In this document: in pieces, positions 50,139-59,598 of the stretch | How positions within the stretch are numbered: position 1 is the first letter of the stretch | How the letters are laid out: every line of letters begins with the position of its first letter | Assembly: GCA_937894335.1 (NCBI GenBank) | Contig: CALCRU010000055.1 | Span: 71,761 to 135,760, forward strand | Source of the DNA: an uncultured Treponema sp. | GTDB lineage: Bacteria; Spirochaetota; Spirochaetia; Treponematales; Treponemataceae | Direction of reading: 5' to 3' | DNA: 64,000 bases | Made by a program: the position numbers and the translations under genes | Notes under the pieces: model-generated | Database searches by the model: none | The model's input: the letters and a program-made list of their open reading frames with translations, nothing else | What the model was told of the DNA's origin: nothing

Positions 50139-50816
50139 TTACTTACCTTCTTCTAGAGAATATCCTATTCCACGGGCAGTTCTGATTGTCGTCTTAACCT
50201 TAAGCTGTTCCATCTTTTTTCTGATGAAGGAAATGTAAACTTCCACATTGTTGTATTCAGCATCAGAGTCGCCTCCCCAAATTTTTTCTATGAAGCGTTC
50301 CTTTTTTATAATCTGCCGGGGATTTTCAAAGAAGAGATCTATAATCTGGAATTCCTTAAGGCTAAGCTTTATTGCATCGCCAGACTTGTTCTGAAGTTCA
50401 CAGTTATTTTTGTTAAGCACAAGGTCACCGCAACTTACGCTTTCTTCCTTCATTTCTCCCTTGCGTCTGGTAAGCGCCCTTACCCTAGCCAGAAGCTCAT
50501 CAGTGTTAAAGGGTTTTGTCATGTAGTCATCGGCACCACAGTCAAGACCGTTAACTTTGTCCGCCACATCATCCTTTGCGGTAAGCAGCAGAACAGGCAC
50601 CGTATTTTTTTCTTCCCTAAGAGTCTTTAAAAGCGTAATACCGTCCATTTCGGGAAGCATTATGTCAAGTATGATTAGATCGTATATTCCGCTCTGAGCA
50701 TATTTAAGGCCTTCCGTTCCAGTGTAAACGGTGTCAACTCCGTAACGGTTCTTCTGAAAGATTTCCACCAAAGCCTGAGAAAGTCTGACTTCGTCTTCTA
50801 CTAAAAGTAATCGCAT
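50139..50816 (-). CDS. OmpR/PhoB-family response regulator
   Basis: 225 residues: receiver domain with LLVEDEVRLSQAL, phospho-Asp in DLIILDIMLPEMDG and Lys in DDYMTKPFNTDELLARV, then a winged-helix DNA-binding domain (LSLKEFQIIDLFFENPRQII, YNNVEVYISFIRKKM, IRTARGIGYSLEE). GAGGG precedes the ATG. A good promoter lies about 45 bases upstream. It likely regulates an envelope or ion response with the kinase encoded next. Confidence 0.95.
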   Translation of the reverse strand: MRLLLVEDEVRLSQALVEIFQKNRYGVDTVYTGTEGLKYAQSGIYDLIILDIMLPEMDGITLLKTLREEKNTVPVLLLTAKDDVADKVNGLDCGADDYMTKPFNTDELLARVRALTRRKGEMKEESVSCGDLVLNKNNCELQNKSGDAIKLSLKEFQIIDLFFENPRQIIKKERFIEKIWGGDSDAEYNNVEVYISFIRKKMEQLKVKTTIRTARGIGYSLEEGK

Positions 50817-50858
50817 GGGCCCTCACATTTTGTTTAAAATTAACTCTCGTTACTGTAC

Positions 50859-50887
50859 AGTATAACACAGTTCCCATGAGATAACAA
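50859..50887 (-). promoter_or_regulatory. Promoter of the two-component operon
   Basis: Minus strand: TTGTTA (50882-50887), 17 bases, TATACT (50859-50864). It has a 42-base leader, unlike the leaderless genes of this window. Confidence 0.6.
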
Positions 50888-50922
50888 GTTAAATGTTATT
50901 TTAGGATTACCTTAGGACTATT

Positions 50923-51414
50923 TTAGGCTAATTTAAACAGCTGTTCCACATAAGGTTCACGCACAACCATGACGGAACACTTTGCGCTGTTTATAAGTTC
51001 CCTGTTGTTTGAGCCAACCACATTGTGTTCGGTGGCAGACTTAATGTTTATGTTTCCTCCAAGAAGGATTACATTTGCCTTAAAGTCTTCGGCACAAAGG
51101 GCAATTTGTGACCATACGGCACCACGGCGGAGTTCAGTCTGAATTTTTACACCCTTAGATTTTGCAAATTCTGCAACATAGGCAAGGTTACGCTCACCGT
51201 CCTGCTGCAGTGCGCCTTCTGCGGATAAGGCTTCGTCTGCTGCAAGAAATTTTGTAAGTGTAAGGTGTTTTATGGTTGCAGTGTCAATTACATATACGAT
51301 TTTTATTTGGCTCTTTAAAGTCTTTGCCATGATGATTCCGTACAGAGCTGCCTGCAGGGATTCTTTTGAACCGTCGTAGGCAACAAGAACTTTCTGAAAA
51401 AGTGGCTTTATCAT
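50923..51414 (-). CDS. Universal stress protein (UspA family)
   Basis: 163 residues of Usp fold: KVLVAYDGSKESLQAALYGI at the N-terminus, the central VILLGGN strand and the C-terminal VVGSNNRELINSAKCSVMVV, which fits the ATP-binding G-x-x-G...G-S pattern only in part. It is the last gene of the V-ATPase operon; its ATG overlaps the stop of atpD by 4 bases, after a GGGGGG-type ribosome site. Such coupling suggests that it acts on, or reports, energy state. Confidence 0.85.
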   Translation of the reverse strand: MIKPLFQKVLVAYDGSKESLQAALYGIIMAKTLKSQIKIVYVIDTATIKHLTLTKFLAADEALSAEGALQQDGERNLAYVAEFAKSKGVKIQTELRRGAVWSQIALCAEDFKANVILLGGNINIKSATEHNVVGSNNRELINSAKCSVMVVREPYVEQLFKLA

Positions 51415-52037
51415 TTTTTGCCCCCCTGCCTGTTTTTAAGGCTCTTAAGTACAAAGACATTTTCCCTTTCCCTTTCTTCAAGAACACTTTCTATGTAGGT
51501 TACAGTTTCTTTGTCCTGAGGAATTACCATCTTGTCCAAAGCGTTTACTCGGCGCTGAGTCTTTTTTACTTCCTTTGCAAGACGCCACACGATTGTACGC
51601 ACGCTGGCCATTTTTGTAAGCAGAGTAAGAAGCTCAAAAAAATCAGCCATAACTTCATCGCTGTCGGGAAAAGTTCCTCCAAAAGAACAGAATAGTTCTC
51701 TGTCGGGCAGTTCCACATCTATGCTAGTAAATTCCATTCCCCCTACGACAACAGGCTTCTGCGTAATGTTAAAGGAATACTCTACGGAATGGGCAATGCG
51801 CTCAACTCTGTCGCCACCAACAGCCATAAGCATGTCCTTAAGGGCGGGATATGCCTTTGCAATGCAACTGTCTATATCCTTTTCAAGAAGCTTTATCTTT
51901 TCAACAAGACGCATAAGTTCCATAACAAGGATTTCCCTTTTCTGCTCAAGCAAATCGTAGCCTTCCGTGCTGATTGCAAGTTGTTCCTTTATGGAGAGGA
52001 GGTTTGATTTTGTCGGAGCAATGTTGAGCCGTGCCAT
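51411..52037 (-). CDS. atpD: V/A-type ATPase subunit D
   Basis: 208 residues, a long two-helix coiled coil that forms the central rotor shaft with subunit F. The conserved start (RLNIAPTKSNLLSIKEQLAI) and end (TQRRVNALDKMVIPQDKETV) match the family. It is in the usual place after subunit B, 6 bases away, and overlaps the stress-protein gene. Confidence 0.95.
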   Translation of the reverse strand: MARLNIAPTKSNLLSIKEQLAISTEGYDLLEQKREILVMELMRLVEKIKLLEKDIDSCIAKAYPALKDMLMAVGGDRVERIAHSVEYSFNITQKPVVVGGMEFTSIDVELPDRELFCSFGGTFPDSDEVMADFFELLTLLTKMASVRTIVWRLAKEVKKTQRRVNALDKMVIPQDKETVTYIESVLEERERENVFVLKSLKNRQGGKK

Positions 52038-52043
52038 GGTCTG

Positions 52044-53426
52044 TTATGCATTCTCCTTTGGAAGATACTTTTCCAGAAGCTCATCCTTAATGCGGTAGAG
52101 TTCCTCTCGGGGAAGAATGCTCAAGATGCGCCAACCCAAGTCAAGTGTTTCCTGAATGGAGCGGTCTTCGTATTCACCCTGAGTAAAGAACTGGCTTTCC
52201 AGAGCCTCTCCAAAGCGAAGATAAAGTTTGTCCAGTTCTGACAGTTCCTCTTCGCCAATGATTGCGGCAAGATTGCGGATTGTCTTTACCTTGCTGTAGC
52301 ATGCAAAAAGTTGGCTAGAAACTGCAGCATGGTCTTCTCGTGTCATGCCTTCGCCTATTCCGTCCTTCATAAGTCGGCTTAGAGAAGGAAGCCCCGAAAC
52401 AGGAGGATACATTCCCTTCTGACTAAGTTCCCTGTCAAGAACAATCTGGCCTTCGGTAATGTAACCAGTAAGGTCAGGAATTGGATGGCTTATGTCATCG
52501 TTGGGCATGGTAAGAATAGGAATCTGAGTTATGCTTCCTGTAGACCCCTGAACCTTTCCCGCTCTTTCGTAAAGTTCCGCAAGGTTTGAATACAAATATC
52601 CCGGATAACCCTTTCGTCCCGGAACTTCTCCCCTTGTAGTTGAAATTTCACGGAGGGCCTCGCAGTAGTTGGTCATATCCGTCATTACAACAAGAACATG
52701 CATGTTGCATTCAAAGGCAAGATATTCTGCTGCAGTAAGAGCACATCGGGGAGTAATTATGCGTTCGATTGAAGGCGCGTCTGCAAGGCTTTGGAACATG
52801 ACAACTTTAGAAAGAACGCCACTTTCTTCAAAGGTATGCTGGAAGAACTGGGCCACATCGTACTTGATTCCCATGCCTGCAAAAACCATAACAAAGTCTT
52901 CGTCGGAATTAAGAATTTTTGCCTGACGGATTATCTGCGCCGCCAGTTTGTTGTGGGGAAGTCCGTTACCGCTGAAGATTGGAAGTTTCTGTCCGCGAAT
53001 GAGGGTGTTCATTCCGTCGATGGAAGAAATGCCAGTCTGAATAAAGTCTCTTGGGTAAACTCTTGCGTAAGGATTTATGGGGTTTCCGTTTACATTTACC
53101 TTTTTGCTAGAAACTATTGCAGGATATCCGTCAATAGGTTCGCCCAGACCGTTGAAGATGCGTCCCAAAAGTCCGTGGCCTACCCTAAGCTCCATGGGCT
53201 CGTCCAAAAATTCTACAGTGGTGTCGTCAAGGTCAAGTCCTGTGGTGCTTCCAAAAACCTGAACAACTGCCGTGTCTTCGTTAAGGTCTATGATTCTTCC
53301 TGTTTTCTTTTCGCCGTACTTGTCACGGACATATACAACTTCATCGTAAAACGAATTTTCACTGCGCTTTACAACTACAATAGGTCCGTCAACCGCATTC
53401 AGTCCTGAATACTCTATTCCTTTCAT
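52044..53426 (-). CDS. atpB: V/A-type ATPase subunit B
   Basis: 460 residues, the non-catalytic regulatory subunit of the head. Conserved segments include YSGLNAVDGPIVVV at the start, GHGLLGRIFNGLGEPIDG, FSGNGLPHNKLAAQI (no true P-loop, as expected), MTDMTNYCEALREIS and RKGYPGYLYSNLAELYERAG. It follows subunit A after 5 bases. Confidence 0.97.
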   Translation of the reverse strand: MKGIEYSGLNAVDGPIVVVKRSENSFYDEVVYVRDKYGEKKTGRIIDLNEDTAVVQVFGSTTGLDLDDTTVEFLDEPMELRVGHGLLGRIFNGLGEPIDGYPAIVSSKKVNVNGNPINPYARVYPRDFIQTGISSIDGMNTLIRGQKLPIFSGNGLPHNKLAAQIIRQAKILNSDEDFVMVFAGMGIKYDVAQFFQHTFEESGVLSKVVMFQSLADAPSIERIITPRCALTAAEYLAFECNMHVLVVMTDMTNYCEALREISTTRGEVPGRKGYPGYLYSNLAELYERAGKVQGSTGSITQIPILTMPNDDISHPIPDLTGYITEGQIVLDRELSQKGMYPPVSGLPSLSRLMKDGIGEGMTREDHAAVSSQLFACYSKVKTIRNLAAIIGEEELSELDKLYLRFGEALESQFFTQGEYEDRSIQETLDLGWRILSILPREELYRIKDELLEKYLPKENA

Positions 53427-53431
53427 ACTGC

Positions 53432-55210
53432 TTAATCCTTTCTGTCAGCGATGCCGCCATAAGTTCTGGAAAGACCAGCCATCTGTTCGTCAAGGTGATG
53501 AGAGATGGTGGAAAGCTCGTCAATTTTTTCGTTGGGTACGCGAGATTTTGCCCTAATGATTTCGTTTCTTACGGGAAGTTCCGTTACCTTAACAAGAGGC
53601 GCTCCAGCCTTAACAGCCTCAAGAGCTTTGTCGTAGAATGACATAATAAGCTCAAGGATATGCACCTGTTTTTCGGGAACGGAGAACTGATCTACAGCAT
53701 CAAATGCATCCTGCTGCAAAAAGCCGTTCTTAATCATTTCTGCAACGGTAAGAACAAGACGGTCTGCGTCTGGCAGGGCGTCCGCACCAATAAGGCGAAC
53801 AATCTGCTGCAGTCTCTGTTCCTTTTTAAGAAGGTCAAGGGCCTTAATGCGTATGTCTGCCCAACGGTGGTCGTACTTGTCCCACCAGGCACGCACTTCG
53901 TCGGCATACTCTGAGTAGCTGTCTATCCATCCAATTGCAGGATAATGACGGGCGTTTGCAAGTTCACGGTCAAGTGCCCAGAAGCAGCGGATAAAGCGTT
54001 TTGTATGCTGAGTAACTGGCTCGGAAAAGTCTCCTCCAGGAGGAGAAACCGCACCAATTACAGAAACAGAACCTTCTTCTCCGCACAAGGAGTTTACCCG
54101 TCCTGCCCTTTCGTAAAATTCTGCAAGGCGTGTGGGAAGGTAGGCAGGGAATCCTTCTTCTGCAGGCATTTCTTCCATACGGCCAGAAAGTTCGCGCAAA
54201 GCCTCTGCCCACCTGGAAGTAGAGTCCGCCATAATTGCAACATGAAGCCCCATGTCCCTGTAGTATTCCGCAAGGGTAATGCCTGAATAGAGTGAAACTT
54301 CTCGCGCAGCAACAGGCATGTTTGAAGTGTTTGCTATAAGAATCGTACGCTCCATAAGAGAACGGTTTGTACGAGGGTCAATCAGTTTTGGAAAGTCGGT
54401 AAGAACATCAGTCATTTCGTTACCCCGTTCACCGCATCCAATATAGACAATAAGGTCTGCATCGCACCACTTTGCAATGGCGTGCTGAGTCATAGTCTTG
54501 CCAGTTCCAAATCCTCCCGGAATTGCGGCAGTACCGCCCTTTGAAAGAGGAAAGAAAACATCTATAACGCGAAGTCCAGTTACCAGAGGCTGAGTTACTT
54601 CCAGTTTTTGTGCAAAGGGTCTTGGCTTACGGAGGGGCCAATACTGAGCCATAGAAATGTTTTCGTCTAGATCAGTTACGGCTATAACCTCATCCACTGT
54701 GTAGGAACCGCTACCCTTAAAACTCTTTAGCGAAGTTCCCTTTACCGTAGGAGGAACCATTATTTTGTGAGTAATTGAACCAGTTTCTTCCACAGTGCCA
54801 AGGACAAATCCCGGCTTAATTTGAGTGCCTTCAGAAACAGAGTCTAAAGCTTTAAAATCCCATTTTTTATTTTCGTCTATGGGAGCAGTCCGCTGACCAG
54901 GAAGAAGGAATGCGCCACTCTGCTCAAACATTGCCTTAAGGGGACGCTGTATTCCGTCGTAAATTGTTCCCACCAAACCGGGACCCAATTTTAAAGAAAG
55001 AGGCCTTTCGCTGGAAACAACTTTTTCTCCTACATGCATTCCAGTTACATCTTCGTATACCTGAATTGTGGCATAGTCTTTTCCCTGACGGATAATTTCT
55101 CCCATAAGGGCCTTTTCGCCTACATAAACCACATCGTAAAGGCCGCACTTGTCAAGCCCAGATGCATAAACTATAGGGCCAGAAATTCGGGTAATAGTTC
55201 CGCTAATCAT
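53432..55210 (-). CDS. atpA: V/A-type ATPase catalytic subunit A
   Basis: 592 residues. The P-loop is IPGGFGTGKTMTQHAIAKW at about residue 232, and ADSTSRWAEALRELSGRMEE and GAVSPPGGDFSEPVTQ are typical. The roughly 90-residue non-homologous insertion of A subunits is present (about 115-200, with MVPPTVKGTSLKSFKGSGSY). It hydrolyses or makes ATP. Its start overlaps the end of subunit E by 4 bases (ATGA). Confidence 0.98.
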   Translation of the reverse strand: MISGTITRISGPIVYASGLDKCGLYDVVYVGEKALMGEIIRQGKDYATIQVYEDVTGMHVGEKVVSSERPLSLKLGPGLVGTIYDGIQRPLKAMFEQSGAFLLPGQRTAPIDENKKWDFKALDSVSEGTQIKPGFVLGTVEETGSITHKIMVPPTVKGTSLKSFKGSGSYTVDEVIAVTDLDENISMAQYWPLRKPRPFAQKLEVTQPLVTGLRVIDVFFPLSKGGTAAIPGGFGTGKTMTQHAIAKWCDADLIVYIGCGERGNEMTDVLTDFPKLIDPRTNRSLMERTILIANTSNMPVAAREVSLYSGITLAEYYRDMGLHVAIMADSTSRWAEALRELSGRMEEMPAEEGFPAYLPTRLAEFYERAGRVNSLCGEEGSVSVIGAVSPPGGDFSEPVTQHTKRFIRCFWALDRELANARHYPAIGWIDSYSEYADEVRAWWDKYDHRWADIRIKALDLLKKEQRLQQIVRLIGADALPDADRLVLTVAEMIKNGFLQQDAFDAVDQFSVPEKQVHILELIMSFYDKALEAVKAGAPLVKVTELPVRNEIIRAKSRVPNEKIDELSTISHHLDEQMAGLSRTYGGIADRKD

Positions 55211-55842
55211 TCAGAAATCCTCCCGTCAAAAAGAGCGTTGGAAAGTTCCTCTCTGTTCACATCCATGATTTCCTTAACTTTTTGGTCAAGGGACAGTCTG
55301 CATGTTATGCCAGTGTCTGAAGTAAGGATGATTCCTTCGCGGAATTTAAAACCAGAGACAGCCTCTCCTGCAAACAGGTGGCTTTGGCATTCAGTACAGG
55401 AAGAAAGTCTTTTGCCCAGATGTTTTTTAAGCATGTCTTCTGCAGACCTTCCGTCAACACCAGAATAAAGAGCCTTTACGGAAGAGTCGCCCAAAACGGT
55501 AAGGGAGCGGACAAGAAGAGACTCCAATACAAGAAGCCTCTTTTCTTTTCCAATCGAGTCAAAGTATTCGTTCATCGCATCAAGAAGCGAGTTGTGAATG
55601 TAGGAAACAGTATACCTTTCCTTTTCAAGAGGAACCGAAGCATTCACATTCTTTTCGTACAGGGAAGCCTGTCTGGAAGCCTTTTTCTGAGCCTGTTCCC
55701 TTGACGAAGCAACGCGAGAATCCACATCGCCAAGCAGGGAGGCGGCAGTTTCGTCAGCCTTTTCCAAAATGCGTTTGGCCTTTCTTTCCGCATCCGCACG
55801 AATTTCCTTATCCAGCACATCTGTAGAGCGCAACTCTTCCAT
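55207..55842 (-). CDS. atpE: V/A-type ATPase subunit E
   Basis: 211 residues, the peripheral-stalk subunit: a long N-terminal helix (EIRADAERKAKRILEKADE) followed by a globular C-terminal domain with FREGIILTSDTGITCRLS. It pairs with the small coiled-coil G/H subunit encoded first among the ATPase genes. It lies between F and A, 10 bases after F. Confidence 0.88.
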   Translation of the reverse strand: MEELRSTDVLDKEIRADAERKAKRILEKADETAASLLGDVDSRVASSREQAQKKASRQASLYEKNVNASVPLEKERYTVSYIHNSLLDAMNEYFDSIGKEKRLLVLESLLVRSLTVLGDSSVKALYSGVDGRSAEDMLKKHLGKRLSSCTECQSHLFAGEAVSGFKFREGIILTSDTGITCRLSLDQKVKEIMDVNREELSNALFDGRISE

Positions 55843-55852
55843 AATCCAATTC

Positions 55853-56188
55853 CTAAATTTGTATTCCCACTGCTTCCCTTATGGATTCAGTAAGAGATTT
55901 TTTTCCGGCAATGCGCCCCTGAAGCCCCGGAATTTCTACGATGAGGGGAGCCTCCCCTTTCATCTGCCAGTCAAGGACTTCTTTTGAAAGCATGTCAGAA
56001 ACATCTTCGGTCAGAATGAGAACCTTTGGTCTGTTTTCCTTTGCAAGAGCACCTACCAGGTTTCCGGAGCCAGTTACCATGTGAAAGGCGTCTAGCGCGT
56101 CATGTCTGTTTGTAACGGCCACACCTTTTACACCAGCAAGCATAAAGCCCAGTACAAGCTCCCGCTCACCAATAATAAAGTATTCCAT
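55853..56188 (-). CDS. atpF: V/A-type ATPase subunit F
   Basis: 111 residues with the Rossmann-like fold of F subunits: MEYFIIGERELVLGFMLAGV, then KVLILTEDVSDML and IVEIPGLQG. It binds the rotor shaft D and links to the ring. The gene starts one base after the proteolipid gene ends. Confidence 0.93.
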   Translation of the reverse strand: MEYFIIGERELVLGFMLAGVKGVAVTNRHDALDAFHMVTGSGNLVGALAKENRPKVLILTEDVSDMLSKEVLDWQMKGEAPLIVEIPGLQGRIAGKKSLTESIREAVGIQI

Positions 56189-56524
56189 TTACAGCAGGAT
56201 GATGAACAGTGCCACCAAGAATCCCCAAAGACAGATACCTTCTGCAAGACCTACAAACGGAATTGCCTTACCAGAAAGTTCTGCATTTTCGCTCATTGCA
56301 CCCATTGCAGCCGCACCAATTTTTCCTACGGCCATACCGCCACCAATACAGGCAATACCTACTGCAAGAGCGGCAGCAAGATACTTGAATCCGCTGGAAA
56401 GACCTTCGGAACTAGCAGCAACCTCAGCACCGTTGGCAGGAGGCTGACCGTTGGACTGTGCAAATACAGATGCAGTTCCCAGTGCAATCATTACCAATAA
56501 TGCCGCAAAAAATTTCTTGTTCAT
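56189..56524 (-). CDS. atpK: V/A-type ATPase proteolipid subunit K (c-ring)
   Basis: 111 residues: a signal-peptide-like first segment (MNKKFFAALLVMIALGTASVFA), a Ser/Gly/Ala linker and one two-helix hairpin (YLAAALAVGIACIGGGMAVG and IPFVGLAEGICLWGFLVALF). The ion-carrying acid is the Glu in GLAEGICLWG. This is a single-hairpin, 8-kDa type, not the doubled 16-kDa V-type form. The Gln and Ser/Thr ligands of Na-binding rings are not seen around the Glu, which favours proton coupling (inference). Shine-Dalgarno AAGAGGTG. Confidence 0.92.
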   Translation of the reverse strand: MNKKFFAALLVMIALGTASVFAQSNGQPPANGAEVAASSEGLSSGFKYLAAALAVGIACIGGGMAVGKIGAAAMGAMSENAELSGKAIPFVGLAEGICLWGFLVALFIILL

Positions 56525-56588
56525 ACAAACACCTCTTAAAACACTCTATTTATGTCCCACCCTTACGGGCAGGTATTTTCCATAACAG

Positions 56589-58565
56589 TTACTGTACGCC
56601 GTGGTATTCAAACACAAAAGGCTTGAACTCCCGACCTGTCTCGTTAAAGAACTTGCTAAAAAACTCGTAGTACTGAAGACGCACTACCTGAATTGCAACA
56701 ACCATTCCCTCAAGGACAATGACTACAGCGTTTCCAATTATGCTAATAAGAACGCCACCCCATACAGGAGCCATGGAGCAGAGGGTTTCTATAATATAAC
56801 CCAAAACTGCATGAGCCAAGGCAAAGGCACCTACACGAAGGAAGCTTACAGTGTTGGAAAGGTAAGAGCTTACAATTTCTATTACCTCTACAACTGCGCT
56901 TATTACTGCAGTACCCACACCGTCTTCCAAAACAGGCCTTTCTCCGTCAACAAGTCGCGCAAGGGGTTCGCCAAAGGCCGTTACCAAAAGAAGGCTTCCT
57001 ATAATAATCCAGTCGTAAAGTGCGGGACTGTGTCCAAAGAAAGCAAGCCTTAGGGCAAAGGCAACCACATACCAGAAGAAGAGTGCGCCAGAAAGACCCG
57101 TCTTTGAAAAGAGGGCCTTACCCCACCTTTTAAGTGAAAACTGATTTATAATGTTTATTACAAGACCTGTGGTGTTGATTATAAAGCCCACTCCCACAGC
57201 AAAGCCAAAGAAGAGGAACATGCGCTTTATAGAAGCAGGGTCTCCACCCGGCATCATGGGAAGAATCTGATTTCTAGGCTCGCCAAAGAGTCCCGTTACC
57301 CAGCGTTCAAAGGGCAGGAGTATTTCTTCGTTGGCAAAGAATTCTCCAGTAAGAAGTCCCATGCACATGCTGCTTATACCTATTGCCATAAAGACTATGC
57401 CAAACTTTTCCCATCCGCCTAGCTTAAAGAGTTTTTTCTGCATCAGTATTCCAAGAATAAGGAAGACAAGACCCTGACCCGCGTCGCCAAACATTATGCC
57501 AAAAAGCAAAGTAAAGAACAGAGCCACAAAGGGAGTAGGATCTATCGTACCGTACAGTGGTGAACCGTAACTAAAGACCATGCGCTCAAAGTTTGAAACA
57601 ATTTTACCATGCTTAAGTTTTGTAGGAACCTTTTCCTGACCTGCAACAACAGAAGCAACCTCGTAAGGCTCATAGTTTCTTATTGCGGCTCGGCCACTTG
57701 TAATGTCGTCAATGCGCTTCATCATTTCTTTAGACGCATAAGAAGGAATCCATCCAGTAATGCGGTAGACAAACTGTGTTGACTCAAGACCCGACTGAAT
57801 TGCCTCAACCTGGGAACTTAAAGAAAACGCCTGAAGAAGCCTTAACAAAGTGTTCTTGTGGATGTCTGCAAAGTTTCGCCGTTCAGCTTGAACTTCTTCA
57901 AGGGCAGTCTTAGCTTCTTCCTCCTGTTTGGAAAGAGAAGAAAGCATTTCCGCTGGAACACCTTTAAAATCTTTGGGAACGGCAAGTTCCACAAAATGAT
58001 GAGCCTTAAGTTCCGTGTCCAGTGCAAAGCGGGCGTTCTTTGAGCATGCCGCCATTATGCGAGACTTATCTTCTCCCAACTGGATGATTATTGCCCTTTC
58101 ACCAACAGCTGCCTTAAGGCTGTCAAAGGATGAAGGATCTATCTTTCCAATGCGCATGGTAAGGAATGAAAGAGACTCCAAGTCGGAATAGGACACCTGC
58201 AGGTTTGCAAAGGAATGAGCCTCAGAAGTGGCATCGCTTACGCGCTTTAAGTTTTCGGAAAGAGAAACTTCCTTCTGTCGCAGTGCATTTGCAGACTCCA
58301 CAAGAGCCTTGCATTCAGTTCTGTCGGCGTCAGTGGGAAGCACAAGAGGTTCGGCATATTTTTCTAAATCGGGGATTCCCAAAAAAGACCTTACATGGCA
58401 CAAATCTTCAAACAGGGCTTTGTCGGAATCTTCCGCAGGAACTTCTCCCCTTGGGTCGCGCTGAAACTGAAAGTCGCCTTCCTTTCCCAGATAGAGAAGA
58501 ACATTCTGAATGTCCTGCTTAAGAACCATAAGCTCAACAAGATTCATATTTGTCGTTCTAGCCAT
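56589..58565 (-). CDS. atpI: V/A-type ATPase subunit I (a-subunit)
   Basis: 658 residues. The N-terminal half (about 1-340) is the soluble arm with coiled coils (KEVSLSENLKRVSDATSEAH); the C-terminal half has seven to eight membrane helices (FVALFFTLLFGIMFGDAGQG, then VVEIVSSYLSNTVSFLRVGAF). The essential Arg lies in SFLRVGAFALAHAVL. It forms the ion half-channels facing the c-ring. It overlaps the end of subunit C by 8 bases. Confidence 0.96.
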   Translation of the reverse strand: MARTTNMNLVELMVLKQDIQNVLLYLGKEGDFQFQRDPRGEVPAEDSDKALFEDLCHVRSFLGIPDLEKYAEPLVLPTDADRTECKALVESANALRQKEVSLSENLKRVSDATSEAHSFANLQVSYSDLESLSFLTMRIGKIDPSSFDSLKAAVGERAIIIQLGEDKSRIMAACSKNARFALDTELKAHHFVELAVPKDFKGVPAEMLSSLSKQEEEAKTALEEVQAERRNFADIHKNTLLRLLQAFSLSSQVEAIQSGLESTQFVYRITGWIPSYASKEMMKRIDDITSGRAAIRNYEPYEVASVVAGQEKVPTKLKHGKIVSNFERMVFSYGSPLYGTIDPTPFVALFFTLLFGIMFGDAGQGLVFLILGILMQKKLFKLGGWEKFGIVFMAIGISSMCMGLLTGEFFANEEILLPFERWVTGLFGEPRNQILPMMPGGDPASIKRMFLFFGFAVGVGFIINTTGLVINIINQFSLKRWGKALFSKTGLSGALFFWYVVAFALRLAFFGHSPALYDWIIIGSLLLVTAFGEPLARLVDGERPVLEDGVGTAVISAVVEVIEIVSSYLSNTVSFLRVGAFALAHAVLGYIIETLCSMAPVWGGVLISIIGNAVVIVLEGMVVAIQVVRLQYYEFFSKFFNETGREFKPFVFEYHGVQ

Positions 58566-59589
58566 TGGAGTCCTCCGTTACGCCAGCCATCTGCATGGCA
58601 CGGTTCATACTTACATTCATTCTAAGACCTTCGGACACCGTTCGGATTGCATCAAGTTCGTTGCGCTTTACTATGAACCAGCACACAAGCGGACATTCCG
58701 TAAAGGGATACAGGTGGAAGGTTTTTAATGCACGGGAAACATATTCCCTTTTATGGGCATTGGAAATCCAGCGGGGGTCAACAGTCCATACTTCGCCCTC
58801 TTCGTGAGGATTTAAAAGTTCTGCATAGCGCCAAGTCTTCCACTGCTCATAGTTTGACAGATCCCAGTCTAAAACCTTCATTGCCTCCCTAACAAAAATG
58901 TCGCCAGAAAGTTTTTGGTCAGTAGAATATGCAAGCTGTTCGGTTATTTCCTTTCCCTGCATTTTATAATACATCTTAAGGCGAAGTGCCCAAAGCACAT
59001 TATCTATGTTGATTTTTTCAAGAAGAAGTTTTGTAAGAGCGTCCTTACAAGAAGGATTTACCCTACCCACATTCTGCCACAGTTCTCTAAGGTACTGCAC
59101 ATCTAGGCGGTAGTCGTTTTTTTGCTGCTCGTTTAAAAGGGGAACCCTGTCGTACCAAGCAAGAGGAGACCCTTTTGTAATCTGCTTTATGTCTGGCCAC
59201 TTTGAATAGTTCACCATAGAAAAAGGAGAAGTGTCTACAATGTCTGGCATTTCTTTTTCGTAAAAGCAGAGTGCGGCTCCCACTTCCTTTAGATTGTCGT
59301 AGTCGTAAAAGTGCAGTAAGGAAACAAGAATTGGTGCGGGAACAGCATAATTTGAAATGAGTTTTTTATAGGAAGAGACAAAAGAATTTCTTGCCTCAAG
59401 TTCAAGCATTTTTGCAAGTATTGTTTCGGGAACAGCCGGAACTTCACTGTCAGAAACCAGAGTCCACAACTCCTGTAGAGACCTTACAGAAAACAACTTT
59501 ACCGCACGGCGCCCCACATAGGAAGAAGCGAGCATTCCGCTTGCCTTTGCGTATACATAGCTGTCTGCAGAAGAAGTATCCATTCCCAT
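58558..59589 (-). CDS. atpC: V/A-type ATPase subunit C (d-subunit)
   Basis: 343 residues, all helical, the funnel that joins rotor shaft to c-ring. Family features are YVYAKASGMLASSYVGRRAV near the start, SLLHFYDYDNLKEVGAAL, and IDNVLWALRLKMYYKM in the centre. Two ATGs lie two codons apart; the first is used here. The gene follows the small stalk subunit by 9 bases. Confidence 0.88.
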   Translation of the reverse strand: MGMDTSSADSYVYAKASGMLASSYVGRRAVKLFSVRSLQELWTLVSDSEVPAVPETILAKMLELEARNSFVSSYKKLISNYAVPAPILVSLLHFYDYDNLKEVGAALCFYEKEMPDIVDTSPFSMVNYSKWPDIKQITKGSPLAWYDRVPLLNEQQKNDYRLDVQYLRELWQNVGRVNPSCKDALTKLLLEKINIDNVLWALRLKMYYKMQGKEITEQLAYSTDQKLSGDIFVREAMKVLDWDLSNYEQWKTWRYAELLNPHEEGEVWTVDPRWISNAHKREYVSRALKTFHLYPFTECPLVCWFIVKRNELDAIRTVSEGLRMNVSMNRAMQMAGVTEDSNG

Positions 59590-59598
59590 ACGGCAGAC

